Positions 15,283 to 17,589 of a stretch of DNA of 17,589 bases are shown piece by piece. A program made the translations under genes and the position numbers. The stretch is taken from NCBI GenBank assembly GCA_947632575.1, contig CANRPV010000014.1, positions 1 through 17,589 of the forward strand, in the 5' to 3' direction. Positions within the stretch are counted from its first letter, which is position 1, and every line of letters begins with the position of its first letter. The notes below the pieces were generated by a model. The model saw nothing but the letters and a program-made list of their open reading frames with translations, was not told the DNA's origin and made no database searches. The stretch is from an uncultured Eggerthellaceae bacterium. GTDB taxonomy: Bacteria; Actinomycetota; Coriobacteriia; Coriobacteriales; Eggerthellaceae.

Positions 15283-15329
15283 TTTCGGCTCTAAACCTTC
15301 AAGCTTGCGCGCGGCGAGAAGTTTGCCGT

Positions 15330-16076
15330 CTAATCATCGACGCCAAGATAATCGACGATAAAGGCGGCGACCCCTTTGATATCACTGAGATCGAAAACAG
15401 GTACCTGGTAAAGCATGGCTATATGCCGCGCGGTGGGCATATCGGTGATCACAGCCACCGCATTATGCGACATCAGATTATCATCAAAAGGCTGTCCTTC
15501 CAACAAAGCCTCGGCGATGCTCGCATCAGCGAAATTGTCCTGGCGCATGATTTCGATGGTCGGAAGACCACTATGACGATAGCCTTCGACGATGATGATG
15601 TCATGACCAGGCATTGAGGCGACCACCTCATCGCATTCAAGCTCATGATCCAGTTTTTGTATGCGTGCGAGACGCTCCTCGGAGGTGATGACTACCTCTG
15701 AGGCTCCCGCCTCTCTCAGACGATAGGAATCTTTGCCCGGATAGTCTATCTCGAACGATTTGTGGTGTTGGTGTTTGACGGATGCCACGTCATAGCCCTG
15801 ATCCACCAACAGGCGGATGACCGACTCGATAACGGTGGTCTTGCCAGAATTATGACGTCCGACGATGGCGATTGCGCGTTTTCTCGGCTCAACGTTTTTG
15901 GAGCGAGTCTTCGATGACTTCGATTTGGCGCTCGAATCCTTCTGGGAGGATTTCTCTTTGGCCGCTTTATGAGAGGACTTCTGCTTGAGCTCCTTCTTCG
16001 ATGATTTCGTCGATCCCTTGTTTACGGACTTTCTCTTTTCAGCTTTTTTCGCCCGTTTCTTTTTGTCGGCAAACAT
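15330..16076 (-). CDS. mobB: MobB-type GTP-binding Moco accessory protein with Lys/Ser-rich N-terminus
   Basis: MobB is a P-loop GTPase that aids MobA in forming molybdopterin guanine dinucleotide; it is helpful rather than essential in E. coli. The core starts near residue 66: Walker A GRHNSGKTT (73-81), then VKHQHHKSFEIDYPGKDSYR (100-119) and GASEVVI (124-130), typical of MobB, and IIIVEGYR (160-167). Residues 1-62 are a low-complexity extension with 21 lysines in the first 60 residues plus many serines; usual MobB proteins lack it. The ATG at 16076 has only GGTGGG about 8-9 bases upstream as a ribosome site. I saw no better start between the extension and the core. It is the first Mo gene after the RNase R gene, with a 101-base gap. 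Confidence 0.9.
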   Translation of the reverse strand: MFADKKKRAKKAEKRKSVNKGSTKSSKKELKQKSSHKAAKEKSSQKDSSAKSKSSKTRSKNVEPRKRAIAIVGRHNSGKTTVIESVIRLLVDQGYDVASVKHQHHKSFEIDYPGKDSYRLREAGASEVVITSEERLARIQKLDHELECDEVVASMPGHDIIIVEGYRHSGLPTIEIMRQDNFADASIAEALLEGQPFDDNLMSHNAVAVITDMPTARHIAMLYQVPVFDLSDIKGVAAFIVDYLGVDD

Positions 16077-16106
16077 GGCTCATCCCACCCTCACCTGGAG
16101 TTAAGT

Positions 16107-16153
16107 CCAACTCTTCCCAGTTGGTAATTATTCTTAGCGCGAATATATACCAA
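16107..16153 (-). promoter_or_regulatory. possible promoter and inverted repeat in the mobB leader
   Basis: In the 101-base gap before mobB the minus strand has TTGGTA (+ strand 16148-16153) and AATAAT (16127-16132), a fair -35/-10 pair but with a short 15-base spacer. Downstream of it is a perfect inverted repeat CCAACT-N6-AGTTGG (16107-16124). No T-run follows, so it is not a terminator. Both calls are weak. Confidence 0.3.
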
Positions 16154-16177
16154 GATGAGGGGGTGATTATGCTTTCG

Positions 16178-17589
16178 TTAGTTAACCGTTTTCCTACGCT
16201 TTGGAAGAGCGAACTCTAACCTGCCCAAACGTGGATCGGCACTCACCAACTCTACGTTGATGCCATGACCTAAACGGTAGGTTTTTCCGCTTTCTTGGCC
16301 AGTGAGGGCATAGCGAGTGGGATCGAATGCGAAGTATTCTCGACCAAGCGAGCGAATGGGAAGAAATCCCTCAGCGGTATTCTCCAGACGAATGTAGAGA
16401 CCGTGGACGCTCACGCCAGAGATTGTCCCATCAAAAGAGCTTCCAACTTTGTCCTGGAGATACTCGATGATCTTATATTCCTGGGACTGTCGTCCCGCCT
16501 CATCGGCCACCCGCTCCATCTCCGAGCTATGCGAAGCGAGTCCCGGTATAGAGCGTACCTGGTCATCGAAGTCTTTCGGCTTAAAGGTAAGCTGAGCCTT
16601 CAACATTCGATGGACAATTAGATCAGGATAGCGTCGAATCGGGCTTGTGAAATGACAGTAGGCTTCGCTCGCCAAACCATAATGTCCGTCGTTGTTCTCA
16701 CTATAGCAAGCGCGTTTCATGGCGCGTAGGAGCAAGGCTGAAACGAGATTCTCCTCGAGCCTGCCCTTACTCGCTTCGAGAATCTTTTGAATGACATGGG
16801 AATTTCCCGTTGGCAGACCGTCGGCCATGGTCGTATCGAACCAAGAGAATTCCTGAAATACGGGAATGAGCGAACTGAGAGAATCCGCTGAGGGCGCTTC
16901 ATGGACGCGGTAGACGCAGGGGAACTTCCTCTCAGAGAGATGGCGAGCGACCACCTCATTGGCAAGTATCATGGCCTCTTCGATCAACTCCGTCGCGTCG
17001 TTCTTTGTACGGAGCTCGATGGCCTCCACGTCACCTTCCTTATCCAACACCACCTTCGCCTCAACACTTGAGAAGTCAATTCCTCCCGCGGCGGTTCTGA
17101 GAGCCGCCCGTTTCTTCGCCAATCGGGACAGAGTTTTAAGCTTAGCCAGCAGCTCAGGACTCACTGCATCATCGCCAGAAAGCCAACGCTGTACCTGGTC
17201 ATAACTCAGACGCCTGTTTGATCGAATAAGCGCCGGATAGAGCTCATAGCCCAAAAGCTCACCCTCATCGTTGAGATAGAGATCGCAGGTCATCGTTCGG
17301 CGCACTTCCCCGGGCCGCAGCGAGCAAAGATCGCTCGAAAGCTCGTGAGGAAGCATCGGGATGACACGATCAGCCAGATAAACGCTCGTGGCACGTCGCC
17401 GTGCGTCACGGTCGAGCGGACTGTCCCAAGAAACGTAATGCGAGACATCGGCGATAGACACCCCGAGCCGCCAAACCCTGCGATCAGGCGCCCCAGAGAA
17501 ATCGACAGCATCAAGTGAGACCGCATCGTCGAAGTCTTTAGCGTCAGGCGGGTCAATGGTGATAATGTAGCGATCTCTTAAATCACGGT
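16178..17589 (-). CDS. rnr: RNase R / RNB-family 3'-5' exoribonuclease (5' end beyond window)
   Basis: RNase R degrades RNA from the 3' end, including structured and damaged transcripts. The frame stays open to the window edge, so the start and N-terminal cold-shock domains are missing; 469 residues are visible. At the right edge TIDPPDAKDFDD carries the four metal-binding aspartates (visible residues 12, 18, 20, 21) of the RNB active site. It continues with SIADVSHYV, DLCSLRPGEVRRTM, the EEAMILANEVVA helix and the signature HFTSPIRRYPDLIVHR. A C-terminal S1 RNA-binding domain starts near FDGTISGVSVHGLYIRLE, and the protein ends soon after it with a short basic KRRKTVN tail. RNase II is the alternative; the motif wording and domain order favour RNase R. 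It is not followed by smpB, its frequent neighbour in other bacteria. Confidence 0.92.
   Translation of the reverse strand, partial: RDLRDRYIITIDPPDAKDFDDAVSLDAVDFSGAPDRRVWRLGVSIADVSHYVSWDSPLDRDARRRATSVYLADRVIPMLPHELSSDLCSLRPGEVRRTMTCDLYLNDEGELLGYELYPALIRSNRRLSYDQVQRWLSGDDAVSPELLAKLKTLSRLAKKRAALRTAAGGIDFSSVEAKVVLDKEGDVEAIELRTKNDATELIEEAMILANEVVARHLSERKFPCVYRVHEAPSADSLSSLIPVFQEFSWFDTTMADGLPTGNSHVIQKILEASKGRLEENLVSALLLRAMKRACYSENNDGHYGLASEAYCHFTSPIRRYPDLIVHRMLKAQLTFKPKDFDDQVRSIPGLASHSSEMERVADEAGRQSQEYKIIEYLQDKVGSSFDGTISGVSVHGLYIRLENTAEGFLPIRSLGREYFAFDPTRYALTGQESGKTYRLGHGINVELVSADPRLGRLEFALPKRRKTVN

Noticed and set aside
1..17589. tRNA or rRNA genes, insertion sequences, phage genes or a defence system
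   Set aside because: Nothing in either strand supports them; every gap is short and every large frame belongs to a recognised housekeeping or Mo-related family.

Overview
The window is one uninterrupted block of genes on the minus strand. It is tightly packed, with the longest gaps near 130 bases. It carries an almost complete molybdenum uptake and molybdenum-cofactor (Moco) locus, between an RNase R gene (right edge, 5' end missing) and an AddAB-type helicase-nuclease pair (left edge, helicase 3' end missing). Base composition looks close to even. ModA is a lipoprotein, which points to a Gram-positive-type envelope, and the AddB-like protein keeps iron-sulfur cysteines. Together with the Moco gene content I think of an anaerobic actinobacterium of the Coriobacteriia (Eggerthellaceae-like), but that is recall-based inference, not a measured assignment. 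Having both mobA and mobB suggests bis-MGD enzymes, i.e. anaerobic-respiration oxidoreductases encoded elsewhere.

In transcription order (right to left): a partial RNase R; then mobB, moeA, mogA, a small cupin, a ModE-type DNA-binding protein without a molybdate-binding domain, and mobA. After a 130-base AT-rich gap with a good promoter come modA, modB, modC, a stand-alone two-domain Mop (molbindin) protein, moaA, moaC, a MOSC protein, an AddB-like nuclease and an AddA-like helicase. The modB/modC, MOSC/addB and addB/addA junctions all use the 4-base ATGA overlap, so the recombination genes appear to be the tail of the Mo operon.

How the parts fit: ModABC imports molybdate; the di-Mop protein probably binds it in the cytoplasm; MoaA and MoaC make cyclic pyranopterin monophosphate from GTP; MogA adenylates molybdopterin and MoeA inserts Mo; MobA (helped by MobB) adds GMP; the ModE-like protein is the likely regulator. 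The dithiolene-forming genes (moaD, moaE, moeB) are not in the window and must lie elsewhere if the pathway is complete.

Most genes are recognisable families. The unusual points are a permease (ModB) with a signal-like segment and a roughly 200-residue extracytoplasmic domain on its N-terminus, separation of ModE DNA-binding and Mop functions into two genes, a lysine/serine-rich N-terminal extension on MobB, and short tandem repeats at several places (before moeA, between moaA and moaC, before moaA, inside addB, in the mobA tail). I did not find a clear previously undescribed system; the ModB fusion and the repeats are the best leads.
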